From the NCBI RefSeq assembly GCF_014852585.1, contig NZ_JACVBX010000018.1:24548-88547 (forward strand): a DNA stretch of 64,000 bases, in the 5' to 3' direction. This DNA comes from Pseudomonas sp. PDM18. Its GTDB lineage: Bacteria; Pseudomonadota; Gammaproteobacteria; Pseudomonadales; Pseudomonadaceae. Below the pieces are notes generated by a model. The model saw only the letters and a list, made by a program, of their open reading frames with translations. It was not told where the DNA came from and did no database searches. Shown piece by piece: positions 56,438-64,000 of this stretch. Positions within the stretch are counted from its first letter, which is position 1. Each line of letters begins with the position of its first letter. The position numbers were made by a program, and so were the translations under genes.

Positions 56438-58002
56438 AGCTCAACATGCCGGTCACCGGCCACCAGGTGGACGTGCCGCTCAACGCGAACATCCTTTCCA
56501 CCACCGATCTGAAGGGCGCGGTCAGTCATGTGAACCCGGATTTCCTCCGGATCAGCGGCTTCGAGGCCGAGGAACTGGTGGGCTTCAACCACAACCGCGT
56601 GCGCCATCCGGACATGCCGCCCGCCGCCTTCGCCCACCTCTGGCAGACCTTGCAGGCTGGGCGCAGCTGGATGGGGCTGGTGAAGAACCGCTGCAAGAAC
56701 GGCGACCACTATTGGGTCAGCGCTTTCGTCACGCCGATCCGTCATGGGGGAAAGGTCGTCGAGTATCAGTCGGTGCGCACACGCCCGGGTGCCGAGCAGG
56801 TCGTCGCGGCAGAGCGCCTTTATGCGCGCATGCGCCAGGGCGGGACATTGCGTCGACCACGCCTACCTCTACTGCCGCAACTGCTGGTCGGGCTGGGGCT
56901 GGCGCAGGCCAGCGCAGCCACTCTGGCTCTGCTGCTGCCCAAGCTGACCGCCCTGGCGTTCCTGCTGGCGCTGGGTGCTTCCGGCGCCTGGCTGGTACTG
57001 CGCCTGCAACCGCTTGGCGTGCTGCTCGGGCGCGCGCGCAAGATTGCCGACAACCCGCTGAGCCAGCAGCTCTACTCGGGCCGCGCGGACGAATTCGGCG
57101 AGCTGGATTTCGCCTTCCGCATGCTGGAGGCGGAGACCGCCGCCGTGGTCGGACGCATGGCCGACGCGTCCCGGCAACTGGCCGAGCACTCCGCCGCGCT
57201 CGCCGACGCCATGGCTGGCGGCAGCTCGGCTTCGCAGTTGCAGCAGCGCGAGACCGAGCAGGTCGCCAGCGCCATGCAGCAACTGGCGCAGAGCGTCCAG
57301 GAAGTCGCTCGCCACGCGCAGCACAGCGCCGTGGCGGCGCAGTGCAGCGAGCGCATCACCCAGTCCGGGCATCAGGACGTGCACGGCACACGCGGGCAAC
57401 TCGCCGCGCTGGAAGCCGGCGTGCGCGCAGCCAGCACCGCGGTGGAACAACAGAAGGAGCACAGCGAGGCGATCTCGCGGATGCTCGAGGTGATCCGCGA
57501 CGTCGCCGGGCAGACCAACCTGCTGGCGCTGAACGCCGCCATCGAGGCTGCGCGCGCCGGGGAAAGCGGACGCGGTTTTGCGGTGGTCGCCGACGAAGTT
57601 CGCGCGCTGGCCTCGCGCACGGAGCATTCCGCGCGGGACATCCAGTCGCTGGTAGGCAACCTTCAGCAGGGCGCCGAGGAGTCGGTACGGGCGCTATGGC
57701 ATTGCTGCGATCAGGCGGTGGCGAGCCTGGCCCAGGCCGGCCAGGCGGCGGGCACGCTAGAGCGCATCAGCGAGCAGGTCTCGGCGATCCAGCGGATGAG
57801 CCTGGAAATCGCCGAAGCCATCGAGGAACAGGGCGCCGCCAGCGAGGACGTGCAGCGCAGCCTGCACGCCATCCGCGGCTCGGCCGACAGCAACGCAGCG
57901 CAGGTCGGGACCTGCCAGCGCAGCGCCGCGCGGATGGCGGAACTGGCGGCGGAGCTGAGGATGCTGGCGGAGCATTTCTGGGAGGGCAGCCGGGCGGGTT
58001 AG
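56434..58002 (+). CDS. Aer-type aerotaxis receptor
   Basis: A 522-residue methyl-accepting chemotaxis protein with an N-terminal PAS domain of the Aer (FAD-binding) type: [40 protein letters not shown] and [19 protein letters not shown]. Two membrane-spanning stretches lie at about residues 145-190, followed by a HAMP-like link and the signalling domain with hairpin [20 protein letters not shown] and [18 protein letters not shown]. The start overlaps the globin-GGDEF gene, so the two oxygen/redox sensors are made together. Its stop overlaps the stop of yqaE on the other strand. Confidence 0.92.
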   Translation: MKLNMPVTGHQVDVPLNANILSTTDLKGAVSHVNPDFLRISGFEAEELVGFNHNRVRHPDMPPAAFAHLWQTLQAGRSWMGLVKNRCKNGDHYWVSAFVTPIRHGGKVVEYQSVRTRPGAEQVVAAERLYARMRQGGTLRRPRLPLLPQLLVGLGLAQASAATLALLLPKLTALAFLLALGASGAWLVLRLQPLGVLLGRARKIADNPLSQQLYSGRADEFGELDFAFRMLEAETAAVVGRMADASRQLAEHSAALADAMAGGSSASQLQQRETEQVASAMQQLAQSVQEVARHAQHSAVAAQCSERITQSGHQDVHGTRGQLAALEAGVRAASTAVEQQKEHSEAISRMLEVIRDVAGQTNLLALNAAIEAARAGESGRGFAVVADEVRALASRTEHSARDIQSLVGNLQQGAEESVRALWHCCDQAVASLAQAGQAAGTLERISEQVSAIQRMSLEIAEAIEEQGAASEDVQRSLHAIRGSADSNAAQVGTCQRSAARMAELAAELRMLAEHFWEGSRAG

Positions 58003-58157
58003 CGCTTGGCGATGATGTACACGGCGTGGACGATGCCGGGGATGTAGCCGAGCAGCGTCAGCAGGATGTTGAGCCAGAACGCTCCGCCGAAACCGACCTG
58101 GAGGAACACGCCCAGCGGCGGCAGAAGGATGGCGATGAGGATACGGATGAGGTCCAT
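57999..58157 (-). CDS. YqaE/Pmp3 family small membrane protein
   Basis: A 52-residue protein, [20 protein letters not shown], then [20 protein letters not shown] and [12 protein letters not shown]. Two membrane segments and the PPLGVF and GYIPGIVHA motifs identify the Pmp3 (UPF0057) family, linked to membrane potential and stress in other organisms. An AAGGAG site precedes the start. It ends tail-to-tail with the Aer-type gene, the stops overlapping by two bases. Confidence 0.93.
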   Translation of the reverse strand: MDLIRILIAILLPPLGVFLQVGFGGAFWLNILLTLLGYIPGIVHAVYIIAKR

Positions 58158-58523
58158 GCGGTGGCTCCTTGTGAGATTGCCTCTTGCATGGAATGGACCG
58201 CCGGGCAGCGGAGCGGGTTCAGAGAATCTGGCTGGCTACGACGCTTACCTGCAGGAGCGTCCCATGGACGCGATTGCGGGCACCGGCCGCCCCTGCAGGT
58301 GCAGTGCGCGCAGGAGCCACCCTCTCCCCAGCCCTGGCTGCGCGCCCCGCTCCGAAGGGATAGGGGGCCGTTTGGAGTTGCCGGTTCACGCGGAGTTTCG
58401 CCTGATGCCGCTTTAGTCCCCTCTCCCGCCTGCGGGAGAGGGTTAGGGAGAGGGGCTTTTGATTTTGAAGGAGTGGAGCATGCCCGCAATCGCGAGCAAG
58501 CTCGCTACAAAGAGCATTACGCG
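58158..58523. repeat. Repeat-rich intergenic region
   Basis: 366 bases with no supportable gene. It holds the inverted pair ACCTGCAG/CTGCAGGT (58247-58300), a 12-base inverted repeat GCGATTGCGGGC/GCCCGCAATCGC (58270-58281 and 58482-58493), a palindromic CCCTCTCCCGCCTGCGGGAG stretch with AGGGTTAGGGAGAGGGG (about 58418-58457), and a REP half CGCGAGCAAGCTCGCTAC (58491-58508). These are mobile intergenic repeats typical of Pseudomonas. Confidence 0.75.
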
Positions 58524-59873
58524 TCAGAGGAACCAGCGGTACTCCCGCGCGCTGACTTCGTTCATGAAATCCAGGTGGTCGTGGCGTTTGTTCTCGCAGT
58601 AGACGAAGACGAACTCGCTGCCCAGGCCTTCCTTGACCACCGGGTGGTCTTCCATTTCGGCGACGGCGCCGAGCATGTCGCGAGGGAAGTCGATGCCGCT
58701 GGCGCGGTCTTCGTTCAGCGGCGGGATCGGTTCCCGGCGCGTTTCCAGGCCGTGCTCCATGCCGGTGAGGATCGCCGCGAGCACCAGGTACGGGTTGGCG
58801 TCGGCGCCGGCCAGGCGGTGCTCAATGCGCAGGTTCTTGCCGTCAGACTCCGGAATGCGGATGCACGCATCGCGGTCCTCGAAGCCCCAGCTGGCCTTGC
58901 TCGCGGCGTTCACGCGGGAGCCGTAGCGGCGGTAGGCGTTGTGGTTGGCGGCGAAGATCGGCATGCAGTGCGGCAGCAGTTCCAGGCAGCCGGCCACGGC
59001 GTGGCGCAGAGCCTGCTGGTTGTCGCGGTCGAGCAGGTTGTTGCCGTCACGGTCGTACAGGCTGACGTGTACGTGCATGCCGCTGCCCGGCGCATGCAGG
59101 TAAGGCTTGCTCATGAAGCTGGCGCGGTAGCCGTGCTTGAGCGCCACGCCACGGGTCGCGCGGGTGAACAGCGCAGCCTGGTCGGCGGCGTGCAGGCCAT
59201 CGTCGCAGTGGGCGAAGTTGATCTCGAACTGCCCCGGACCGATCTCGGCGGTGATGACGTTGGCGTCCACGCCCTGTTCGCGGGAGGCTTCGACGATTTC
59301 ATGGAGCACATCCGAGAAGCGCGACAGGCGCTCGATGTGCATGTTTGGCTGGTCGTCCTCGTCGTCGCTCAGCGGGTCGCGCGGGTACTGCGGCAGGCCG
59401 GCATCGAGCTTCTTGTCGAACAGGTAGAACTCCAGCTCGAAGGCCACCACCGGGCGGATGCCCTTGGACTCCAGGCGCTGCATGACGCGGGCGAGCACTT
59501 CGCGCGGTTCGAACTCGATGGGCGCCGCGGTGCCGTCGGAGCTGATCAGCATCTGCCCCAGCGGCTGGTTCTCCCAGCGCACCGGCTTGAGCGAGCCGGG
59601 GATCAGGCGGCGCGGCGCATCCGGGTCGCCGTCGTTGAAGCAATAGTCGCCGATGGGGTGCAGGCCGCCCTGTACGCCCAGCAGCACGCAGTTCTGCGGC
59701 AGTTTCAGCGGGCTGCCGGCGGCGACTTTTTCCAGCATGTCCACGGGGTAGCGCTTGCCGTAGAAGTGGCCGGGAATGTCCAGGCAGATCAGGTCGACGT
59801 AGCGGATGTCCGGGTATTGCTGGCGGAAGGCGCGGACTTCGCTGAGCAGGTCGGGATGCATCGGGCGGTTCAT
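58524..59873 (-). CDS. Gamma-glutamylpolyamine synthetase (PuuA-like glutamine synthetase)
   Basis: A 449-residue glutamine-synthetase-fold ligase. Motifs: VAFELEFYLFDKK (metal-binding Glu), ITAEIGPGQFEINFAH, GSGMHVHVSLYD and RIEHRLAGADANPYLVLAAI. It lacks the C-terminal adenylylation site of GlnA. With a PuuR-like regulator and PuuB-like oxidase beside it, it most likely adds glutamate to putrescine or another polyamine or amine as the first step of catabolism toward GABA. Several paralogues (PauA) exist in Pseudomonas, so the amine cannot be told. Start MNRPMHPDLL after AAAAAGG. Confidence 0.88.
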   Translation of the reverse strand: MNRPMHPDLLSEVRAFRQQYPDIRYVDLICLDIPGHFYGKRYPVDMLEKVAAGSPLKLPQNCVLLGVQGGLHPIGDYCFNDGDPDAPRRLIPGSLKPVRWENQPLGQMLISSDGTAAPIEFEPREVLARVMQRLESKGIRPVVAFELEFYLFDKKLDAGLPQYPRDPLSDDEDDQPNMHIERLSRFSDVLHEIVEASREQGVDANVITAEIGPGQFEINFAHCDDGLHAADQAALFTRATRGVALKHGYRASFMSKPYLHAPGSGMHVHVSLYDRDGNNLLDRDNQQALRHAVAGCLELLPHCMPIFAANHNAYRRYGSRVNAASKASWGFEDRDACIRIPESDGKNLRIEHRLAGADANPYLVLAAILTGMEHGLETRREPIPPLNEDRASGIDFPRDMLGAVAEMEDHPVVKEGLGSEFVFVYCENKRHDHLDFMNEVSAREYRWFL

Positions 59874-59948
59874 TGAGGTGCCTTTTTGTTCTCGGGCGCT
59901 GGGAGAAATTTCGAGGCGGGACCGTCGCGAGCGAAGGCCAGGCAAGGC

Positions 59949-60006
59949 GGAAGTCGTCTCGGATGCGGAGTTTAGGCCGCTAAATGAGCAATCCGAGCCG
60001 ACTTCC
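59949..60006. repeat. Inverted-repeat element with nested hairpin
   Basis: GGAAGTCGTCTCGGAT (59949-59964) and ATCCGAGCCGACTTCC (59991-60006) are 16-base inverted arms with one mismatch. Between them TTTAG/CTAAA (59971-59984) forms an inner stem. It lies in the gap between the regulator and PuuA-like genes. It looks like a non-autonomous repeat family; it could also act as a transcript-shaping stem between the two genes. Confidence 0.75.
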
Positions 60007-60045
60007 AACGCCGCATGGGCGAGCGCAGCAGGTACCGGTCGAAAT

Positions 60046-60597
60046 TCACGTGAAGATCCACAGCACCCTGGTCGGTTGGTCGGTGAGGTTGCCGTAGCGG
60101 AACTGGCTGTGCGGCGGCAGCTGGAAACTGTCGTTGGGGTAGAGGGTGACGGTGTCGTCCTCGTACCAGATGGTCAGCTCGCCTTCGAGGACGAAGCCGC
60201 CCTGCTCCGAGCTGTCGTTCAGGTGGCCTTCGCCGCTGGTGGCGCCGGGGGCGAGGATGCTGTCGAGCAGGGAGAAGCCGCCGGACATGTTCGGCGAGGC
60301 GAGGATGTCAGTGACGCCACCGGCGTAGTACAGGGTGCGGCGGTCGTTCGGCCGGGTCACCCAGTCGCGCTCGCGGCGGGTGTCGCCAGCGTAGAAGTAG
60401 GTGGTCGGTACGCCTAAGGCTTCGCTGATGGCGGTGAGGTCGGCGACGGTCGGTTGCGACAGGCCGCGCTCGACCTGGGAAAGGAAACCCACCGAGCGGC
60501 CGATCTGCTCGGCCAGCTCGCCCAGGGTGAGGTTCTTGTGCTTGCGCAGGTCGCGGATCAGCGTGGCAAGGTGTTCGTTGGCAACCGTCTGGGTCAT
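60046..60597 (-). CDS. XRE-cupin transcriptional regulator (PuuR-like)
   Basis: A 183-residue regulator: helix-turn-helix at about residues 12-65 (LGELAEQIGRSVGFLSQVER, GLSQPTVADLTAISEALGVP) and a cupin domain at about 105-180 (GFVLEGELTIWYEDDTVTLY). This is the layout of PuuR and of Pseudomonas PauR, repressors of polyamine catabolism released by the amine or its glutamyl form. It lies 13 bases after the oxidase gene. It probably binds the palindrome at 61910-61959. Confidence 0.88.
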   Translation of the reverse strand: MTQTVANEHLATLIRDLRKHKNLTLGELAEQIGRSVGFLSQVERGLSQPTVADLTAISEALGVPTTYFYAGDTRRERDWVTRPNDRRTLYYAGGVTDILASPNMSGGFSLLDSILAPGATSGEGHLNDSSEQGGFVLEGELTIWYEDDTVTLYPNDSFQLPPHSQFRYGNLTDQPTRVLWIFT

Positions 60598-60610
60598 GGC
60601 AGGTTCCGAA

Positions 60611-61900
60611 TTAGACAAAGTCCCGCAATCGATACCAGGCCTTGCCGACGGCTTCCAGTGGCGCAGCGAAGCGCTGGCCGCCGGGGAACCCGGGATTGCG
60701 GATGCGTTGATAGAGGTCAAGCTCGTCGCTGCGCCCCTGCATGGCTTCGCTCACGGCGTGGGCGGCGGCCAGGCTGGGCAGTACACCGTGGCCGGAATAG
60801 CCCTGCAGCCAGTAGAGATTGCCGCGCCGGCCGATGTCCGGGGTGCGCCGCATGCTGCAGTCGATGTGCCCGCCCCAGGCGAATTCCAGCTCCACGCCCT
60901 TGAGCTGCGGGAACACCCGCTCGACATAGGGGCGCGTGGCAGCGCGGATGTCCGAGGGCATGCCGCCCAGGTAGGTGCAGCCGCCGCCGAACAGCAGGCG
61001 ATGATCGGGGGTCAGGCGGAAGTAGTCGAGGACGAACTGGTTGTCGGTGACGCAGCAGTTCTTCGGCAACAGCGAGCGGGCCAGCTCCTCGCCCAGCGGC
61101 GCGGTGGCGACCTGGTAGGTGCCCACCGGCAGGATGCGTTCGGAGACGTCGCGGTCCAGCCCGTCGATGTAGGCGTTGCAGGCCAGCACCAGGGAGGCGC
61201 AGCGCACGCTGCCATGCTCTGTGGTGACCTCATAGCCGCTGCCAGTCTCGCGGAAGCTCAGCGCGCGGGTCTGCTCGAAGATGCGGCCACCGGCGCGCTC
61301 GATGGCGCCCGCCAGGCCGTAGGCCAGCTTCAGCGGATTGAGGTGCGCGGAGTTCGGATCGTACAGCCCGGCCTGGTAGCGGTCGCTGGCGATCCACTGC
61401 GGCAGGTCTTCACGGGGAATGAACTGCAGGCCTTCGTAGCCCCAGCGGCGATTGGCTTCGGCCTGCCAGTCGTAGAGCGAGCCGACCCGGCGTTGCAGCA
61501 CGGCGGTCCACAGGTGGCCGATGCGGTAGTCGCAATCGAAGCCGTGGCGTTGCGGCAGGTCGCGCAGTTCGTGGGCGGCCCAGAGCATGCCCTGCCACAG
61601 GCGCAGCGCACCTTCATGGCCAAGGTCGTCCTCGATGGGGCCCAGGTCGCTGGACCAGCCCGGCAGTGCCTGCCCGCCGTTGCGTCCGGAGGCCGCCCAG
61701 GCGATGCGGCTGGCCTCGATCATGCAGACCTGGCGCCCGCCTTCGACCAGTTGCAGCGACGTGTGCAGGCCGCTGAAACCGGCACCGATCACCAGAACTT
61801 CGCACTCCAGCGGCTCGTGAAGGGCTTCACGGTGCTGGATCAGCTCGGGGTTGGCGCCGGCGTAGTAGGTGCCGACCGGTTCGGACGAACGCAGGAACAT
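60611..61900 (-). CDS. FAD-dependent oxidoreductase (PuuB-like gamma-glutamylputrescine oxidase)
   Basis: A 429-residue D-amino-acid-oxidase-fold enzyme. FAD-binding ECEVLVIGAGFSGLHTSLQL (about residues 32-51), SGRNGGQALPGW, and the C-terminal GNLYWLQGYSGHGVLPSLAA. In the Puu pathway the enzyme oxidises gamma-glutamylputrescine. A GAGG site precedes the start. It is the first gene of the minus-strand unit oxidase-regulator, with the PuuA-like gene 172 bases further. A long palindrome lies directly upstream. Confidence 0.88.
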   Translation of the reverse strand: MFLRSSEPVGTYYAGANPELIQHREALHEPLECEVLVIGAGFSGLHTSLQLVEGGRQVCMIEASRIAWAASGRNGGQALPGWSSDLGPIEDDLGHEGALRLWQGMLWAAHELRDLPQRHGFDCDYRIGHLWTAVLQRRVGSLYDWQAEANRRWGYEGLQFIPREDLPQWIASDRYQAGLYDPNSAHLNPLKLAYGLAGAIERAGGRIFEQTRALSFRETGSGYEVTTEHGSVRCASLVLACNAYIDGLDRDVSERILPVGTYQVATAPLGEELARSLLPKNCCVTDNQFVLDYFRLTPDHRLLFGGGCTYLGGMPSDIRAATRPYVERVFPQLKGVELEFAWGGHIDCSMRRTPDIGRRGNLYWLQGYSGHGVLPSLAAAHAVSEAMQGRSDELDLYQRIRNPGFPGGQRFAAPLEAVGKAWYRLRDFV

Positions 61901-61909
61901 CGCTACCTC

Positions 61910-61959
61910 GTGAAATTGTTCTGATTATTTTTCATGAAAAATAACAGAACAAATTTCAC
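61910..61959. promoter_or_regulatory. 50-base palindromic operator upstream of the PuuB-like gene
   Basis: Outer arms GTGAAATTGTTCTG (61910-61923) and CAGAACAAATTTCAC (61945-61959) are inverted with a one-base length difference. The centre TTATTTTTCATGAAAAATAA (61925-61944) is a perfect 20-base palindrome. It is far richer in A/T than its surroundings and ends 10 bases before the oxidase start. It is a likely double binding site for the XRE-cupin regulator. Confidence 0.75.
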
Positions 61960-62008
61960 AAGGCTAGCCCGTCATCACTTTCACGGGGACGGGCAGCATT
62001 TTACTGGG

Positions 62009-62767
62009 TCAGGAAGACAGCACCGCTGCGCCATCCTGCTCTTCACGCTTCTGCCGCACGCTGACTACCACTACCAGCACCACCAGGATGCCGGCGAGGA
62101 TGGCCGAGGAGCCGATGGTGCCGAAGTCCAGACCGCCCTTCTCGTGGGATTTGGTCAGTACATCGCCCAGGGTCGCGCCGAACGGACGGGTCAGCACGAA
62201 GGCCACCCAGAACAGCAGCACCGAGGACAGTTTGGTGAAGTAATGCAGCGCCACCACCACGGCGATCAGGCTGCCGATCAGCAGCGCGCCGCCGGCGAAG
62301 CCCAGGCCAGAGTCGTCGGCGAGGAAGTCGCCCAGCGCAGTGCCCAGGGTGTTGGAGAAGAGGATGGCGATCCAGTAGAACATCTCGCCCTTGAAGCTGC
62401 GGATGTTGTCCACCGACAGCGAGGTGCCGCTGAAGCGCCAGGCCGCGAAGATCGCCACCAGAATGCTGATGAGGATCGCCGACCCGGTGGCGTAGCCCAG
62501 GCCTAGAGTGCGGTCCATGAAATCCGACATGGTAGTGCCGGCGGTGCTGGTGGAGAGAATCACCAGCCAGTACAGCCAGGGCACGTAGCGCTTGCTGGCG
62601 AGTTGGCCGAACAGGGTGACGAGGAACAGGCTGATGAGGATCAGCGAGCTGATCGCATAGCCGACGTTGAGGGTCATCGACAGCAGGTCGCCGGCGGTTT
62701 CCCCCAGGGTGGTGGCGCAGATCTTCATCACCCAGAAGGCCAGGGTGATCTGAGGCAGTTTATTCAC
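62009..62767 (-). CDS. Multi-pass membrane protein with four internal repeats (COG4705-like)
   Basis: A 252-residue inner-membrane protein read from GTG with GGAG seven bases upstream (VNKLPQITLAFWVMKICATT). About eight hydrophobic segments. Four internal repeats share T-x-G-(T/E)-x-x-G-D: TTLGETAGDLLSMTLNVGYA, STAGTTMSDFMDRTLGLGYA, NTLGTALGDFLADDSGLGFA and RPFGATLGDVLTKSHEKGGL. Conserved Asp/Glu in membrane-adjacent loops suggest ion or small-solute transport, but function is unknown. No operon partner on its strand. Confidence 0.8.
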   Translation of the reverse strand: MNKLPQITLAFWVMKICATTLGETAGDLLSMTLNVGYAISSLILISLFLVTLFGQLASKRYVPWLYWLVILSTSTAGTTMSDFMDRTLGLGYATGSAILISILVAIFAAWRFSGTSLSVDNIRSFKGEMFYWIAILFSNTLGTALGDFLADDSGLGFAGGALLIGSLIAVVVALHYFTKLSSVLLFWVAFVLTRPFGATLGDVLTKSHEKGGLDFGTIGSSAILAGILVVLVVVVSVRQKREEQDGAAVLSS

Positions 62768-63056
62768 GACGTATCTCCGGAAAATGAGCGGGATCGACGC
62801 GCGTCGTCCCGACCGATCACGTCGCTGCACGCCGGAGTTGGCGGTCTCCCCCAAATAGCCCCAGGTGCATGGACGTGGAGACTGAGGTCGGCGCGGTGAA
62901 GAAAGGGTCAAGCGGGTATGAAAAATCCATTGGCCAGCTTCCCGGCTGGTGATCCGACGGATGACAGATGGCTGTCAGTTGCTATGGTTCTACGAGGGGG
63001 CAATGCGCCCGAGGAACGCTGAATTGCGCGCGATTAGCCGGCGCATGGGGATATGG

Positions 63057-63767
63057 ATGAATCAGATGATCAAACCGCAACCGTACTGCAAGAACTGCCG
63101 GCTGGCACCGCCCACCCTGAGTGACGACAAGGTCCAGGAGCTGGAGGCGATCATCAAGCCGGGGCACCTGCTGCACAAGGGGGACTTCGTGTTCCGCCAG
63201 GGCGACCCGTTCCATAGCGTGTTCCTGGTGCGCTCCGGTTCGATCAAGACCTTCACCACCAATGAGCAGGGCCTGGAGAAGATCACCGGCTTCTATTTCG
63301 CCACCGAGATCTTCGGCTTTTCCGGCATGGGTGAAGGCAGCTACCCGGTGTCGGCACAGGCCTTGGAAAGCACCCTGTGCAGCGAGATTCCGTTCAACCA
63401 GCTGGAAGAGCTGTCGCTGCAGATTCCCGGCCTGTCGCACCAGATCATGCTGATGATGAGCCGCAAGATCCGCGAGGATCAGCAGATGAAGCTGCTGCTC
63501 TCGCGCTTGAACTCCGATTCGCGCATCGCGGCCTTCCTGCTCAACATTTCCGCGCACTTCCGCGAGCGCGGCTTTTCCGCCACGCGCTTCCGCCTGAGCA
63601 TGTCGCGCAACGAAATCGGCGATTACCTGGGGCTGGCGGTGGAGACGGTCTCGCGCAGCTTCACTCGCCTGCAGAAGCACGGCCTGATCCGGGTGGATGG
63701 TCGGGAGACGGAGATCGTCGACTTCACCGAGTTGTGCGCGCTGGCCGGGGGTGAGGTCGAGCTTTGA
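63057..63767 (+). CDS. Crp/Fnr family regulator, Fnr-like but lacking one iron-sulfur cysteine
   Basis: A 236-residue regulator. N-terminal C11 and C14 (YCKNCRLAPPT), effector domain (about 25-140) with C108 in STLCSEIPFNQL, dimer helix, and a C-terminal helix-turn-helix (MSRNEIGDYLGLAVETVSRS) whose recognition helix has E-x-x-S-R, the residues by which FNR/Anr read TTGAT. Fnr holds a [4Fe-4S] cluster with four cysteines; the third N-terminal one is threonine here (T20). It may sense oxygen differently or bind another cofactor. I start at MNQMIKPQPYC, which has GGGGA six bases upstream; other ATGs lie nearby. Confidence 0.85.
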   Translation: MNQMIKPQPYCKNCRLAPPTLSDDKVQELEAIIKPGHLLHKGDFVFRQGDPFHSVFLVRSGSIKTFTTNEQGLEKITGFYFATEIFGFSGMGEGSYPVSAQALESTLCSEIPFNQLEELSLQIPGLSHQIMLMMSRKIREDQQMKLLLSRLNSDSRIAAFLLNISAHFRERGFSATRFRLSMSRNEIGDYLGLAVETVSRSFTRLQKHGLIRVDGRETEIVDFTELCALAGGEVEL

Positions 63768-63792
63768 GCAACCCCCGCTCCAAGCTTCCCCT

Positions 63793-63891
63793 GTAGGAGC
63801 GGGCCATGCCCGCGAACCGGCCGACAGGCCGGGTTTTCCTCCACGCCGGACTGATGGGCCTGGTACCCGGCTGGTCGCGGGCATGGCCCGC
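63793..63891. repeat. REP-like pair with a different core
   Basis: GTAGGAGCGGGCCATGCCCG then CGAAC at 63793-63817, and the inverted GTCGCGGGCATGGCCCGC at 63874-63891. It keeps the GTAGGAGCG...CGCGAAC frame of the other REPs but has GGCCATGCC at the centre. After it, GGGAGGCAAGCTGC and AAGCTGCCTCCCG form another inverted pair reaching the window edge. Confidence 0.75.
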
Positions 63892-64000
63892 TTGTGTCTG
63901 CAAAGCTCGATAAGCTCGAAGGTGAGAGCGACGGGAGGCAAGCTGCAGGTCCGCGGTGTTGGTCGCACGAGTAGGAGCCCAAGCTGCCTCCCGCCGTCCT

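Noticed and set aside
56136..59876. A 1246-codon open frame on the plus strand across the globin-GGDEF, Aer-type and PuuA-like genes
   Set aside because: It is in another frame of three well-supported genes, has Arg/Ala/Gly-rich composition typical of high-GC shadows, and no domain. The same applies to other long antisense frames, for example opposite agtS, lptD, rpoD and spoVR.
62768..62911. A GGGGGAG motif in the leader of the membrane protein gene, reminiscent of a yybP-ykoY (Mn2+) riboswitch
   Set aside because: The second conserved loop of that riboswitch is not visible downstream, and the bases after GGGGAG do not fit. The local GTCTCC/GGAGAC pairing is explained as an ordinary stem.

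Overview
The window is Pseudomonas chromosome, most likely from the P. aeruginosa / P. nitroreducens / P. citronellolis side of the genus. The evidence is high GC, rpoD of exactly 617 codons, an amgK-murU pair, REP elements of the GTAGGAGCGAGC...GCTCGCGAAC type, and gene order from about 0.2 to 54 kb that follows (inverted) the P. aeruginosa PAO1 order PA0624 to PA0574, as I know it.

Layout. (1) 1-11.2 kb: an R-type pyocin (contractile tailocin) locus next to trpE, transcribed right to left. It holds tail assembly chaperone (cut by the window edge), tube, sheath, fibre, baseplate I/J/W, spike V, a PA0615-like protein and holin, then the control genes: a Q-like PA0613 homologue, ptrB, prtR and prtN. 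It differs from PAO1 in three ways: no fibre-assembly chaperone gene follows the fibre; the fibre shaft is seven 36-residue repeats of two alternating types; and a SAM-methyltransferase-like gene plus a GNAT gene sit between the regulators and the holin. (2) 11.5-14.6 kb: rpe-gph-trpE. (3) 14.8-23.7 kb: agtSR, an extra substrate-binding protein and agtABCD, the uptake system for 4-aminobutyrate/5-aminovalerate. (4) 23.9-35.2 kb: a DUF3530 protein, a DjlA/TerB-like protein, murU-amgK (peptidoglycan recycling), lptD-surA-pdxA-rsmA-apaG-apaH-glpE. (5) 35.5-40.9 kb: prkA-yeaH-spoVR and a lipoprotein. (6) 41-49.6 kb: cca, folK-folB, plsY, tsaD and rpsU-dnaG-rpoD. (7) 49.7-58.2 kb: the c-di-GMP enzyme RmcA, tRNA-Ile(CAU), a small conserved protein, a globin-coupled GGDEF/EAL protein in an overlapping pair with an Aer-type receptor, and YqaE/Pmp3. 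(8) 58.5-64 kb: glutamylpolyamine synthetase, XRE-cupin regulator and FAD oxidase (PuuA/PuuR/PuuB-like), a membrane protein built of four internal repeats, and a Crp/Fnr regulator that lacks one iron-sulfur ligand.

How the parts fit. The pyocin is predicted to be held off by PrtR, a self-cleaving S24 repressor, which blocks prtN; two copies of one 19-base motif lie in front of prtN and between prtR and ptrB. Two metabolic modules meet at GABA: the polyamine genes on the right should make it and the agt genes on the left import it. RmcA, the globin sensor, the Aer-type receptor and the Fnr-like protein form a cluster of redox/oxygen-sensing genes.

The items most worth checking are the two-gene insertion in the pyocin control region with a shared 11-base upstream motif, the terminator-like hairpin in the holin leader next to a possible antiterminator gene, the alternating fibre repeat with no chaperone, the 50-base palindrome at the PuuB-like gene, and the Fnr-like regulator with a missing cysteine. 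No CRISPR array, transposase, integrase or rRNA was seen.
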